Part shown: positions 8,863-17,858 of the stretch, in pieces
How positions within the stretch are numbered: the stretch's first letter is position 1
How the letters are laid out: every line of letters starts with the position of its first letter
Origin: Deltaproteobacteria bacterium
GTDB lineage: Bacteria; Desulfobacterota; Binatia; Binatales; Binataceae
Assembly: GCA_021817345.1 (NCBI GenBank)
Contig: JAKAVC010000042.1
Span: 1-64,000 of the forward strand
Direction of reading: 5' to 3'
Length of the DNA stretch: 64,000 nt
Made by a program: the position numbers and the translations under genes
Notes under the pieces: model-generated
Database searches by the model: none
The model's input: only the letters and a program-made list of their open reading frames with translations
What the model was told of the DNA's origin: nothing

Positions 8863-10143
8863 ATGAAGACGCAGTGGGACAAGGCGAAAGATTACGCGCT
8901 CAAGGCGCTGCGCGACCTGATCGGGCTCGACACCAGCAATCCGCCCGGCAATGAGCGAATCGCGGCCGACTATCTGGCGGCGGCACTGGCCCGCGACGGA
9001 ATCGAAAGCACAGTTATCGAGAGCAATCCCACCCGCGCGAATCTCGTCGCACGCATCAGGGGGCGCGATTCGTCGCAGCCTCCGCTGCTGATCTCCTCGC
9101 ACACCGACGTGGTGCCGGTCGAGGCCGACAAATGGAGCCGTCCGCCGTTCAGCGCGGATATCGCCGACGGCTGCGTATGGGGCCGCGGCGCGATCGACAT
9201 GAAGGCGAAGTGCGCGATGGATCTGCTCCTGATGGGCGCGCTCAAGCGCTCGGGCGTTACGCCCAGGCGCGATCTGATCCTGGCGGCGGTGGCCGACGAA
9301 GAGGCGGGCTCCGAGTACGGTGCGAAGTTCCTCGTCGAGCGTCATCCCGAACTGGTGCGCGCGGGATTCGTGCTGAACGAGGTCGGCGGTTTCACCGTGC
9401 ATCTCGGAAGCACGCGCTTTTACCCCATCCAGGTCGCCGAAAAGGGCTTTGTGACCGTGAAAATGACGGTCACCGGGCAGCCCGGACACGGCTCAGTACC
9501 GCGCGAGGACACGGCGATTGCGAAGATGAGCGAGCTCATCACGAAAATCGTCAAGACTCCGATGCGCCGGCGGTTTACCCCGCTGATGAAGGAGATGTTC
9601 GAAACGCTCGGTATCCCCGCCGACGCGCCTCCCGGAGTGTTCCGCCCGATGCTCTCGAACACCGTAAGCCCCACCATCCTGCGCTCAGGCTACAAGGACA
9701 ACGTCATCCCGGGCGAGGCGAGCGTTATCCTCGACGGGCGCACGCTGCCCGGCGAGGATCCGGAGAGCTTCATGGCTGAACTGCGGGCGATCGTCGGTTC
9801 GGAGCCGAGCTTCGAGCTGGTCAAGACCGCTCCGCCCGCTGAAACCAGCCCCGACACGCCGCTATTCCGCCTGATGAAGGCGAAGCTGGAAGCGGGGGAC
9901 CCGGGCGCGCGGGCGATTCCATGGATGATTCCGGGGGCGACCGACAACAAATTCTATGCGAAGCTCGGAGCCGCGTGTTACGGTTTTGCCCCGGTCAAAC
10001 TCGAGCCGCATATTCCGTTCGGTTCGCTCTATCACTCCAACGACGAGCGTTTGCCGGTTGAGGGCTTCTACTGGGGACTTAGGGTCTATGCCGAGGTTGT
10101 GCTGAACTTCCTGGAACTCGGCTTCGCGGACGTATTCGAATAG
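8863..10143 (+). CDS. M20-family metallopeptidase/deacylase (ArgE/DapE type)
   Basis: 426-aa cytosolic zinc hydrolase starting at ATG 8863 behind GGGGGAACGAG. M20 metal-site motifs are visible: SSHTDVVP (His, with catalytic Asp), GRGAIDMKA (bridging Asp) and ADEEAGS (general-base Glu plus metal Glu). A dimerisation domain is inserted at about residues 185-300, starting near the GQPGHGSVPR segment. Family members hydrolyse N-acyl amino acids, succinyl-diaminopimelate or carboxypeptidase substrates. The size, with no secretion signal, fits the ACY1/ArgE/DapE/ACY1L2-type group. The exact substrate is not determinable. It converges on bamD across 69 bp. Confidence 0.88.
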   Translation: MKTQWDKAKDYALKALRDLIGLDTSNPPGNERIAADYLAAALARDGIESTVIESNPTRANLVARIRGRDSSQPPLLISSHTDVVPVEADKWSRPPFSADIADGCVWGRGAIDMKAKCAMDLLLMGALKRSGVTPRRDLILAAVADEEAGSEYGAKFLVERHPELVRAGFVLNEVGGFTVHLGSTRFYPIQVAEKGFVTVKMTVTGQPGHGSVPREDTAIAKMSELITKIVKTPMRRRFTPLMKEMFETLGIPADAPPGVFRPMLSNTVSPTILRSGYKDNVIPGEASVILDGRTLPGEDPESFMAELRAIVGSEPSFELVKTAPPAETSPDTPLFRLMKAKLEAGDPGARAIPWMIPGATDNKFYAKLGAACYGFAPVKLEPHIPFGSLYHSNDERLPVEGFYWGLRVYAEVVLNFLELGFADVFE

Positions 10144-10212
10144 GCCAAATTCGTGCCGCGTTGCGGGCACCGAACTTTGCGGGCTCGAGAAGCCGGGCCG
10201 GCCTGTCAGCCT

Positions 10213-11535
10213 TTAGTATCCGGAATTTTGCACGTCGTTGCTGGCGCTGTTCTCAGGCGTGAAGGTGACGAGCAGGCGCGCGGGATTTTCCAGCGGTACG
10301 ACGGCGTAATCGGAGATCGGCACGGTATTGACGGTTACGACGGTGCCCTGCGGATCGGTCGAGATATTGCAGTCCTTGAAGATCGAGCGGTCGAACACCA
10401 CGTGCCGCTGCAGCCCGCGTTCGGGATGCACGCCCTTGAGCAGAAGGGTCAGGGTCGAGTAGCCAGAACCGCTTTCGATGCGCTTTTCGAATTTCACCGG
10501 CCGCGTCAGATCGAAGATGACCGAAAGCGGCGGGTCGGAAGAAGCAAGTCGCACGGTCTTCAGCATCGCGGGTCCTGACGGGTCGGCCGTGCCGCTGGCA
10601 GTTTTTGCGCTCGGGTCTTTCTGAAGCGCGCGCGAAAGATCGGGAAGGCCGTTGGAATAAAGCGCATCATCCGAACCCGAGGCTCCGTCCTGCTGCGCTT
10701 GGCGCACCACCACCTGGTTGTCGTTGCCAGACAGGTCTTCGCCGTAGCCATTCTCGGCCAGCACGAGCCTGAGAGGGTCTTCCTCGTTGTCGACCGGCTG
10801 CCGGAGCTTGCTAAGCTGTTCTTTGGCGTGAGTTGCGTACGCGGTCTGAGGATAATGCGACACCATCGCGGCGAATGCCTGCGCTGCGGAGTATTTCTTG
10901 CCTTCCTTTTCGAGCGCGACGCCGAGGTTCCATAGCGCCGACGGCGCCACGGGCGTATTCGGATACTTCTGCATGAGTTCGGCGTAGCGGGATTCGGCGG
11001 CGCGGAAATTGGCCCGCTTGAAATAGAAATCGCCGATATACTTCTCGTGCCGGGCAAGCATCTCGCGGCAGGTTTCGGCCTTCTCGCGCGCGAGTTCGGC
11101 GAAATCGCTTTCGGGATAACGCTGCTCAAGCGCTTCAAAGTAACCCAATGCGCGTCGTGCCGCAGTCTGGTCCTGATCAGAGCGGCCCAACTGCCGGAAG
11201 TAGCTCAGCGCGATGTAGTACGAGACCAGATCCAGATTCTTGCTGGTCGGATGCATCCGCTGGAAGTCGTCGAGCGAGGCGACCGCCTCGGAATACTGAT
11301 GCATCTTGAAGTGCGCGAGTCCGATCTTCAACTCGGCGTCTTCGACGTACGGGCTGAAGGGAAATCGGTCGACAAGATGTTGGTAGTTCTCTATAGCGGC
11401 GTTGTAATCGGCGTTGGCAAAATCCAACTGCCCCTGAGCGTAATAATCTTCGCTCTTGGGAGGTGTGCGGAGACTGCACCCCGCCAACGCGGCCGAGTAC
11501 AAGCAGACCGCTAGAATCAGTCCTAAACGCCTCAT
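10213..11535 (-). CDS. bamD: BamD-like outer-membrane assembly lipoprotein with C-terminal AMIN-like extension
   Basis: 440-aa lipoprotein with signal peptide and lipobox LAGC, giving mature Cys20. Residues 25-235 form five TPR-like repeats with the BamD signature spacing (EDYYAQGQLDFANADYNAAI; FPFSPYVEDAELKIGLAHFKM). BamD scaffolds BamA and outer-membrane protein substrates in the periplasm. Ordinary BamD is about 245 aa. This protein continues through a Ser/Gly/Asp-rich linker (about 245-320) into a beta-rich module (about 325-430) with LSVIFDLTRPVKFEK and ARLLVTFTP, resembling an AMIN domain that binds peptidoglycan. The gene follows trmB by 46 bp on the same strand. Confidence 0.8.
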   Translation of the reverse strand: MRRLGLILAVCLYSAALAGCSLRTPPKSEDYYAQGQLDFANADYNAAIENYQHLVDRFPFSPYVEDAELKIGLAHFKMHQYSEAVASLDDFQRMHPTSKNLDLVSYYIALSYFRQLGRSDQDQTAARRALGYFEALEQRYPESDFAELAREKAETCREMLARHEKYIGDFYFKRANFRAAESRYAELMQKYPNTPVAPSALWNLGVALEKEGKKYSAAQAFAAMVSHYPQTAYATHAKEQLSKLRQPVDNEEDPLRLVLAENGYGEDLSGNDNQVVVRQAQQDGASGSDDALYSNGLPDLSRALQKDPSAKTASGTADPSGPAMLKTVRLASSDPPLSVIFDLTRPVKFEKRIESGSGYSTLTLLLKGVHPERGLQRHVVFDRSIFKDCNISTDPQGTVVTVNTVPISDYAVVPLENPARLLVTFTPENSASNDVQNSGY

Positions 11536-11581
11536 GGTGGGGCTTTCGTCAAGGTAGACGTTAATTATTCAATTCGCAAGC

Positions 11582-12274
11582 TCAAGGCTTCAGAATTCCG
11601 CTTCTCCGGAGCGCCGTCAGAACGGTTGGAACTTCCCGTGCAACCGGTTCAAATCCCCCGGAAAACACGCTTTTTCCCTGCGCAAGATACTTTCGTGCGA
11701 ACCCAGTCAAAGTCGCGCCCGGCGCCTGCCCGGCGGTTTGCCTGAAACCCGCGGCCTCCAAGCGCTCGAACATCTCAGCCGCCCATTGTGCCACGTCAGT
11801 CGCAACATACACCACGCCGCCCGGTTTGAGCGTGCGCATGAGGCCCCGCACAAACGACGGCGTGAACAGGCGATGCTTGACCTGACGGCTCTTGGGCCAC
11901 GGATCGGGAAAATACACGTGGAACGTGTCAACGCTTCCCTCCGGCAGCATCAGGCTGACCAGCGTGCGCGCATCCATCGCGGCGACCCGCAGATTTTCCA
12001 GTCCCGCCCGACCGCATCGCACAGCCAGCAACCGCCCAATCGTTCCCGGCCGCTCGACCGCGAGAAAATTGCGGTCCGGATTCGCCGCCGCGCGCCCGAT
12101 TATGAAATCGCCGCGTCCCGCTCCTATCTCGACTTCCAAGGGCGCCGCGCGCCCAAAGATTTGCCGCGGTTCGATCGTGAAGACGGGCGCCTCGTTCGGA
12201 ACTATCACGCGGCGCGCCGCCTCGGCTGCGGCAGGATCCTTCCAGAACCGTGTCGCGTTGCGTACCCGCGCCAT
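11582..12274 (-). CDS. trmB: tRNA (guanine-N7-)-methyltransferase
   Basis: 230-aa SAM-dependent methyltransferase that makes m7G46 in tRNA. The SAM motif VEIGAGRGDFI and the family signature VYFPDPWPKSR are visible, followed by HRLFTPSF. Start choice is uncertain. ATG 12274 (MARVRNATRFW) avoids overlap with the upstream hydroxylase gene, while an in-frame ATG at 12331 would add 19 residues; neither has a clear ribosome binding site. It sits between the hydroxylase and bamD in one minus-strand run, so it may be co-transcribed with the catabolic genes. Confidence 0.9.
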   Translation of the reverse strand: MARVRNATRFWKDPAAAEAARRVIVPNEAPVFTIEPRQIFGRAAPLEVEIGAGRGDFIIGRAAANPDRNFLAVERPGTIGRLLAVRCGRAGLENLRVAAMDARTLVSLMLPEGSVDTFHVYFPDPWPKSRQVKHRLFTPSFVRGLMRTLKPGGVVYVATDVAQWAAEMFERLEAAGFRQTAGQAPGATLTGFARKYLAQGKSVFSGGFEPVAREVPTVLTALRRSGILKP

Positions 12275-12350
12275 AGCCCGATGACCATAGCGGGCGCGGG
12301 CAGGCCTGAAAAGGTGCCGGGTCGCCTGCATCGAGCTTAAGGCAACGAGC

Positions 12351-13793
12351 TTAATCGGTGCGCTTGAGGAAGTCTTTGACCCGCTCGACGAGCGGCTCAA
12401 GTTCGGTATTGTCCACGAGCGCGCTCGCCATCCTGACCGGGTCTCCGAAAAAGAACCGCTCGTACAGGACCTGGCGGCCCGCGAATGAGCTTCCGGCGGC
12501 GTCCCACGCGAGACGGTAAAGAGCGACGCGTTCGTTCGCGTCGGCGCCGGCCGCCGCGTAGTAGCGTTCGATATCCGGGCGCAGCGCGCTTTCGAAGTCG
12601 GCTTGCGACGGTGTGGCCATCAGATGCGACGAGCTGTTGAGCTGGATGATCTCGACCATGCGCGGATAAAGGCGCGGAAAAAGATTGCGCGCGGCGTCCA
12701 GCGGCGGGCGCGCCGGCATGAAGACGCCGCGCGCGTCCTTGTGCGCGTCCGCCTCCGCCGCGCGCAGGCACGAACGCATCACTTCGGTGGTCGTTATCAT
12801 CTCGGCCATCCGCTCGCGAACATGCTGGAGGCTGAGCGAATCGGAAACCTGCGCGATCCTGACCGCGAGCCCCAGCAAGAACTCGGATTTGGCCAGGTTC
12901 TTGACCGCAACCTGGTGCATCATGTGCACCACCGCGCCGGTGTCGGCGTAAAGCGCGTTGCATCGGGCGACGTCGCCGCACAGGAAAACACGCTCCCATG
13001 GCACCCGCACATTGTCGAAGATCGCGACGCAATCCATCTCGTCGAAACGCGAGGAAAGCGGGTAATCGAAACGCGAGCGCCCCGGATCGAACGAGTCGCG
13101 GCAGATGAACCTGAGTCCGGGCGTGTTGCACGGAATCGCAAAGGCCAGGGCGAACGGTTCGGCGGCCGGCTCCGCGCGAAGCACGGTCGAGGGAAACACC
13201 AGCAATTCCTCGGAAAGCGGCGCGAGCGTTGCCAGCATCCGGCATCCGTTGACGACTATGCCGTCGCTGGTGCGATCCACCACGCGCAGAGCAAGTTCGG
13301 CGTCGGTATGGCCCGCCCATCCCGCGGCCCGGCTCGTGCGTGGATTGACCAGCGTATGGGTTGCGCACCAGTCATGATTGCGCGCCTCGGCGTAATAGGC
13401 CTGGATATTAGCGCCGAAGCGTTTGTCGCTCGCCGCGAAGAATTCGTGCGCCGCCGCCATCGCGGCGATGCTCACGTTGAGATAATCGGGTGTGCGCCCG
13501 AGCATCCCGCATCCCCAGTCCGCCCACGCCTTCATCATGCGGCCGCGCTTGCGCACGTCTTCGGCGCTTTTGGGCTGGATGAACGAAAGGCCGGCGCGCC
13601 CGCCATCGTCGGTGCGATAGGTCATGTGCTCGGGACGCTCCGCCTGCATGTCGTAGAGCGAGGCGATCGAGCGCGCGCAGTTGCGAAAGGCGGGGTGCGC
13701 GGTGACGTCGGTGACGCGCGCGCCGCCGATCCAGATGTCGGCGTTGAGCTTCTTGAGCGACGACAGGTAGTTGTTGCCCGACCGCGCACCCAT
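12351..13793 (-). CDS. hpaB: 4-hydroxyphenylacetate 3-hydroxylase family (HpaB-like) monooxygenase
   Basis: 480-aa protein of the FADH2-utilising HpaB family, which hydroxylates a phenol ortho to the OH using reduced flavin from a partner reductase. Recognisable stretches are HPAFRNCARSIASLYD, the region with NHDWCATHTLVNPRTSRAAG, CDVARCNALYAD and HMMHQVAVKNLAKSEFLLG. The length matches HpaB (about 480-520 aa). Its ATG at 13793 directly follows the TGA of the DapA-like gene. With hpaD and hpaE upstream, the likely product is homoprotocatechuate from 4-hydroxyphenylacetate. No HpaC reductase is in the window. A related dehydratase fold (4-hydroxybutyryl-CoA type) is less likely. Confidence 0.75.
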   Translation of the reverse strand: MGARSGNNYLSSLKKLNADIWIGGARVTDVTAHPAFRNCARSIASLYDMQAERPEHMTYRTDDGGRAGLSFIQPKSAEDVRKRGRMMKAWADWGCGMLGRTPDYLNVSIAAMAAAHEFFAASDKRFGANIQAYYAEARNHDWCATHTLVNPRTSRAAGWAGHTDAELALRVVDRTSDGIVVNGCRMLATLAPLSEELLVFPSTVLRAEPAAEPFALAFAIPCNTPGLRFICRDSFDPGRSRFDYPLSSRFDEMDCVAIFDNVRVPWERVFLCGDVARCNALYADTGAVVHMMHQVAVKNLAKSEFLLGLAVRIAQVSDSLSLQHVRERMAEMITTTEVMRSCLRAAEADAHKDARGVFMPARPPLDAARNLFPRLYPRMVEIIQLNSSSHLMATPSQADFESALRPDIERYYAAAGADANERVALYRLAWDAAGSSFAGRQVLYERFFFGDPVRMASALVDNTELEPLVERVKDFLKRTD

Positions 13794-14681
13794 TCAGAGC
13801 ACCTCCATCAGCGCGGGAAGGCGCAGCTTCAGCCGCTCGGCCGCGTCGGCGGGAGCCATGTACGGCGGTCGCGCCGGACCCATGTCGATCCCGGTCACGA
13901 CCGAGGCGGTGACCTTGGTGGTGCCGAGATGGCCGAGCGTCTCTTCGCCGCCGCGCGGGAAGCATCGGTTGAGCCGGCGCTGGATTTCCTCGGCCCGTTC
14001 GAATTCGCGCGCCTTGAACGCGCGATTCAGCGCGGCCGCCGCCGGTACCGCGAAAATATTGATAAACCCTCCCGCCGCGCCGAGCATCAAGCCCGCGAGC
14101 AGTGCGCGAAACGTGTTATAGATATCGGCGCGGCCGCCGACCTCGTCATAGAGGGCTTCGAGATGCTGCAGGTCGGTCAGCACTTCCTTGAACGCGGCCA
14201 CGTTCGGAATCGAGGCGAGCTTGCCGGCGAATCCGGGCGTGATCGTAAATTTGCTCAGTGCCGGATTGTGATAGATGACCACGGGCAGGTCGCCCGCCTC
14301 GGCGACCATCCGGAAATGGCGCTCGACCTCGGCCTCGCCGCATCGCCAGTAGTATGGCGCAATCACCTGCTGTGCGTCGTAGCCCATGCGGCCGGCGATT
14401 CGCGAGTAATGCAGGGTTTCAAGCGTCGTCGCGCCCGAGGTCATCGCAACCGCCGAAGTGCCGGGACGCCTGCGCGCCTCTTCGAGCACGATTTCGAAAA
14501 CCCGCACGCGCTCGGATTCGTTCAGATGGAGAAACTCGCCGATACTGGGCGCGGCGACTACGCCGTCGGCGCCCTTCTCCAGCGCCCATCGCACTTCCTC
14601 GCGCAGCGCCTGCTCGTTCAGCCGGAAATCGCCGGTGAACGGCGTCACCAGCATCGCGATAATTCCATGTGACAGCTTCAC
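13794..14681 (-). CDS. DapA/NAL-superfamily class I aldolase or dehydratase
   Basis: 295-aa (beta/alpha)8 enzyme of the dihydrodipicolinate synthase/N-acetylneuraminate lyase superfamily. The Schiff-base Lys is in NVAAFKEV (about residue 164), the catalytic Tyr is in VVIYHNP, and the loop GADGVVAAPSIGEFLHL replaces the usual GTTGE box with PSIGE. It starts at GTG 14681 behind GGAGG and is flush with the hydroxylase gene. Its position between hpaD and hpaB suggests it acts on a 2-oxo acid in aromatic breakdown, possibly in place of the class II aldolase HpaI, rather than in lysine synthesis. The substrate is inferred from context only. Confidence 0.72.
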   Translation of the reverse strand: MKLSHGIIAMLVTPFTGDFRLNEQALREEVRWALEKGADGVVAAPSIGEFLHLNESERVRVFEIVLEEARRRPGTSAVAMTSGATTLETLHYSRIAGRMGYDAQQVIAPYYWRCGEAEVERHFRMVAEAGDLPVVIYHNPALSKFTITPGFAGKLASIPNVAAFKEVLTDLQHLEALYDEVGGRADIYNTFRALLAGLMLGAAGGFINIFAVPAAAALNRAFKAREFERAEEIQRRLNRCFPRGGEETLGHLGTTKVTASVVTGIDMGPARPPYMAPADAAERLKLRLPALMEVL

Positions 14682-14699
14682 TGGAGCCTCCGTCGCAGA

Positions 14700-15569
14700 T
14701 CAGTCATTCGGCGCGAACAAGAAGATCGCCTGCCCGGTGCCGATCGCGGATTCATACCTGCCGAATTGCTCGCCGCGCCACTTCCACGCGCCCGCGCCCA
14801 TCGCTCCCGCCATCATCAGGTAATGCGAAAAGCGGCCTTCGGGCGAGCAGTGCGCGCGAAAATCCTCGGCTGCGGCGACTATCTCATCATGCGCGCCTTC
14901 GCGGAACCATTGCATGACGCGCTCGTCGTAGAGCCGGTTGGCGATCGAGCTGATATCGTCGGGCGAAGCCGAGGCGCGTTCGAGCACGTGGTCATAGTCC
15001 CAGAAGCGATGGGACAGGCCGCCGGACGCGACCAGCACCACCCGGCGCGCCGAGCGTCGGATGGCCTCGCCCAGCGCCGCGCCGAAAGCGAGATCGTTGG
15101 CGACCGAGGCGATCTGGCACACTCCCACCGAGAGCACGCGGCGGCGCCGCTCGGGATTCAGATAGTGCATCACGTTGAGCGTCGGATAATGAAGCGGCAG
15201 GTTGGGATGGGCCGAGGCGAGCGCGCGGATATTGCGCTCGCGCGCCGTTCGCTCGATGGCTCGCGCGAGTTCCGCGTCGCCCGCGTAGTCGTACTCAAGC
15301 CCGTGGAGCATCGCGGGCAGCTCCTCTGACGTGTAGACGCCGGAGAGCCGTTCGTGCGCGTTGAGCACGTACGCAAGGGTCGTGAACCAATGCGTGTCGA
15401 AAATTACGAACGTGTCGAAATCGAGCGCGCGCAGGCGCTTCTCGAGCGCCGGCATCGCTTCGTAAAAGGTGGTGACGTTCCGGCCCATGTAGGCCTTTCG
15501 CGCGGCAGGGTCCATGATCATAAGGCGCGGGACATGAGTGGTGAACACGGCGGCGACGACTTCTCCCAT
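14700..15569 (-). CDS. hpaD: 3,4-dihydroxyphenylacetate 2,3-dioxygenase (class III extradiol)
   Basis: 289-aa LigB-superfamily ring-cleavage dioxygenase, close in length to E. coli HpaD (283 aa). Conserved features are THVPRLM near the N-terminus (metal-ligand His), FVIFDTHWFTTLAYVLN, GVYTSEELP, ASGGLSHRFWDYD (His) and the C-terminal GTGQAIFLF. The reaction is meta-cleavage of homoprotocatechuate to 5-carboxymethyl-2-hydroxymuconate semialdehyde with Fe(II). ATG at 15569 is 1 bp past the hpaE stop, so the two should be translated together. Cytosolic. Confidence 0.86.
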   Translation of the reverse strand: MGEVVAAVFTTHVPRLMIMDPAARKAYMGRNVTTFYEAMPALEKRLRALDFDTFVIFDTHWFTTLAYVLNAHERLSGVYTSEELPAMLHGLEYDYAGDAELARAIERTARERNIRALASAHPNLPLHYPTLNVMHYLNPERRRRVLSVGVCQIASVANDLAFGAALGEAIRRSARRVVLVASGGLSHRFWDYDHVLERASASPDDISSIANRLYDERVMQWFREGAHDEIVAAAEDFRAHCSPEGRFSHYLMMAGAMGAGAWKWRGEQFGRYESAIGTGQAIFLFAPND

Positions 15570-15570
15570 C

Positions 15571-17049
15571 TCATTTCTCCTCGCCCCAGGTCATGCACAC
15601 GAGCTTCGGCTCGGTCCAGAACTCCAGGCTGTAACGCCCGCCCTGGCGGCCGAGTCCGCTCTGCCTGGCTCCGCCGAAAGGCGTCCTCAGATCGCGCAGG
15701 AAGAAACTGTTCACCCACACCATCGCGGTCTTCAGCCGATCGGCAACCCTGAGCGCGCGTTCGATTTTCGAGGTCCACAGGTACGCGGCAAGGCCGTAGC
15801 GGCTTGCGTTGGCGAGCGCGACCGCCTCGTCCTCTTCGTCGAAGCGTTCGACGGTGAGGACCGGCCCGAAGATCTCCTCGCAGACCGCGCGCGAGCGCGG
15901 CGTCAGGCGATCGAGGATGGTCGGGAGATAATAGAAGCCTTCGGCGGGATGTTCGGGCGCCTTGCCTCCGGTAAGGATTTCCGCGCCCGCGGCCACGGCC
16001 TCCGCGACGAACGAGCGAACGCGCTCGCGATGCGCCGCGGAAATCAGCGGCCCATAGTCGGTTTTATCGTCGAGCGGATCGCCGATGCGCAGCCTGCCGA
16101 TTTCATCGAGCAGCATCGCGAGGAAGCGGTCCGCGACTTGCGACTCGACGAGCAGCCGGGAGCCGGCGACGCACGACTGTCCCTGGCTGCGGAAAATCGA
16201 GCGCGCCACCCCGCTCGCCGCGCGTTTGAGGTCGGCGTCGGCGAAGACCAGGTTGGGCGACTTGCCACCCAACTCGAGCATCACGCGCTTGAGCGATTCG
16301 GCCGCGCCCGCCATCACGCTGCGCCCGGTCGCGACCCCGCCCGTGAAGGCGACCGCGTCAACGTCGGGATGGGTGACGAGCGCGCTTCCGGTGTCGGCCA
16401 GACCGGGAACGACGTTCAGCACTCCGGGCGGAAGCTTCGCTTCGGCGGCGATTTCGCCGAGCGCGATACAAGTGAGCGGCGCGAGTTCCGACGGCTTGAG
16501 CACGCAGGTGTTGCCGGCGGCCAGGCATGGGCCGAGGTTCCACGTTGCAAGCATCAGCGGCGAATTCCACGGGATGATGATCGCGCCCACGCCGAGCGGC
16601 GGACGCGCGGTCACGTTGAGGAGGTGAAGGTCCGCGCCGAGAAATTTGGCGTCGCCAAAGGACGCTTCCTGGGTCCACGATTGGGCCGCGGCGGCGAAGA
16701 AGCGCAGGTTGCGCGCGGCGCGGGCGACGTCATGATTGACGCACTCGGAGACCGGCTTTCCAACGTCGCGGGCCTCGAGCGTGCCGAGTTCGCGCGCGTG
16801 CTTCTCGATCCCGTCGGCCATCCGGTTGAGCACGTTCGCGCGCGTCTCGGCGCTCATCCGAGGCCATGGTCCTCCGTCCGCCGCCTCGCGCGCCGCCGCG
16901 ATCGCATGCGCCACGGTTTTTGGCCCGGCGTTGGCGACGAGCGCAAGTTCACGCCCCGAGGCCGGCTCGACGTCGATAAAGGTGCGGGGCTCATCGGGCT
17001 CGACATAACGTCCGCCCACGAAGGGGCGCGTCTCGATTTGTCTTTCCAT
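15571..17049 (-). CDS. hpaE: 5-carboxymethyl-2-hydroxymuconate semialdehyde dehydrogenase-like ALDH
   Basis: 492-aa NAD(P)+-dependent aldehyde dehydrogenase. I placed the start at ATG 17049 (MERQIETRPFVGG) because the open frame upstream is Arg-rich and lacks family character. Catalytic residues are visible: Asn in PWNSPLMLATW, Glu in LELGGKSPNLVF and Cys in SQGQSCVAGSRL. The CNHDVARAARNLRFFAAAA region and the immediately downstream hpaD support HpaE activity on the ring-cleavage semialdehyde. It is the first gene of the minus-strand run. The facing LON-domain gene starts about 170 bp away and shares the divergent control region. Confidence 0.82.
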   Translation of the reverse strand: MERQIETRPFVGGRYVEPDEPRTFIDVEPASGRELALVANAGPKTVAHAIAAAREAADGGPWPRMSAETRANVLNRMADGIEKHARELGTLEARDVGKPVSECVNHDVARAARNLRFFAAAAQSWTQEASFGDAKFLGADLHLLNVTARPPLGVGAIIIPWNSPLMLATWNLGPCLAAGNTCVLKPSELAPLTCIALGEIAAEAKLPPGVLNVVPGLADTGSALVTHPDVDAVAFTGGVATGRSVMAGAAESLKRVMLELGGKSPNLVFADADLKRAASGVARSIFRSQGQSCVAGSRLLVESQVADRFLAMLLDEIGRLRIGDPLDDKTDYGPLISAAHRERVRSFVAEAVAAGAEILTGGKAPEHPAEGFYYLPTILDRLTPRSRAVCEEIFGPVLTVERFDEEDEAVALANASRYGLAAYLWTSKIERALRVADRLKTAMVWVNSFFLRDLRTPFGGARQSGLGRQGGRYSLEFWTEPKLVCMTWGEEK

Positions 17050-17222
17050 CGGACACACTTTTTTTCGAGGGCTTCTGTTTTTGCGCCCCCAAGGGCTCCG
17101 TAGGCGATTATATCGCCGTGTGCGCGGGCGGCGAGAACTTTCTCCATTATGGCTTGCGTCTTGACCGGCGCGAGGGATTGGACCTAATCTCGATTGAACC
17201 TTGTGCCGCGCGTCGATCGACT

Positions 17223-17858
17223 GTGGCCGATCTACCATCTATTATTCCGCTTTTTCCGCTGCCCAACCTGGTGCTGTTTCCTGGCGTCTCGGTGCCGCTT
17301 CATATCTTTGAGCCGCGTTACCGCGAGATGGTGGCCGAGGTTGCGCCAACCCACGGAACGATCGGGATGATTCTGCTCAAGGGTGACTGGGAGCGGGAAT
17401 ACTACGCGCACCCGGATGTCTTCAATGTCGGATGCGCGGGGCGGATCGGCGGTTTGGTGAAGTTGCCCGACGGCCGTTACAACATGGTGCTCGAAGGGTT
17501 CAGTGAATTTCGCGTGATCCGCGAGATCCGCGGGCGATCGTACCGGCAGGTCGAATTGGAATGGATTCCGACCCCGCCGTCGGCGCTGCGACTCGACCAG
17601 GAAATGATGGACGGGTTGCGTGAGATGCTGGTGAGTTACGTGGGAGACGTGGCGGCGCGGGCGTGGCAATCGCTGGTGGTGGAGCGGCGGCTGACCGGCG
17701 CGCAGCTGGTCAACTTTATTTGTTTTCATCTCGATATCACGCCGCTGGAGAAGCAGACCCTGCTCGAGGCGGGCGCCGACCGACTGAATTGCCTGTTCGA
17801 CATTCTGACCTTCAGGCTCGAAGAGCGTAAAGCGGGCGGCCCCGGCGGTATTCAGTAG
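17223..17858 (+). CDS. LON substrate-binding (LonSB/PUA-like) domain protein
   Basis: About 211 aa from GTG 17223; an in-frame ATG at 17118 would add 35 residues that do not look family-like. The LonSB motif opens the protein: IIPLFPLPNLVLFPGVSVPLHIFEPRYREMV, then GTIGMILL and GCAGRIGGLVKLPDGRYNMVLEG. The C-terminal helical part ends with TPLEKQTLLEAGADRLNCLFDIL. There is no AAA+ or protease domain. Such stand-alone proteins (YcgI/Crbn-like) are cytosolic and of unclear function; they may bind Lon substrates or adaptors. Confidence 0.85.
   Translation: MADLPSIIPLFPLPNLVLFPGVSVPLHIFEPRYREMVAEVAPTHGTIGMILLKGDWEREYYAHPDVFNVGCAGRIGGLVKLPDGRYNMVLEGFSEFRVIREIRGRSYRQVELEWIPTPPSALRLDQEMMDGLREMLVSYVGDVAARAWQSLVVERRLTGAQLVNFICFHLDITPLEKQTLLEAGADRLNCLFDILTFRLEERKAGGPGGIQ

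Noticed and set aside
12603..14672. 689-aa plus-strand open frame over the hpaB/DapA genes
   Set aside because: Arg/His/Ala-rich antisense shadow of two well-supported minus-strand enzymes; no family motif.
13794..14681. Lysine-pathway dapA
   Set aside because: The active-site loop departs from DapA (PSIGE for the Gly-Thr-Thr-Gly-Glu box) and the gene lies within an aromatic catabolic cluster.
15538..17103. 521-aa plus-strand open frame opposite the aldehyde dehydrogenase
   Set aside because: Antisense to an ALDH with all catalytic motifs; composition typical of high-GC shadows.
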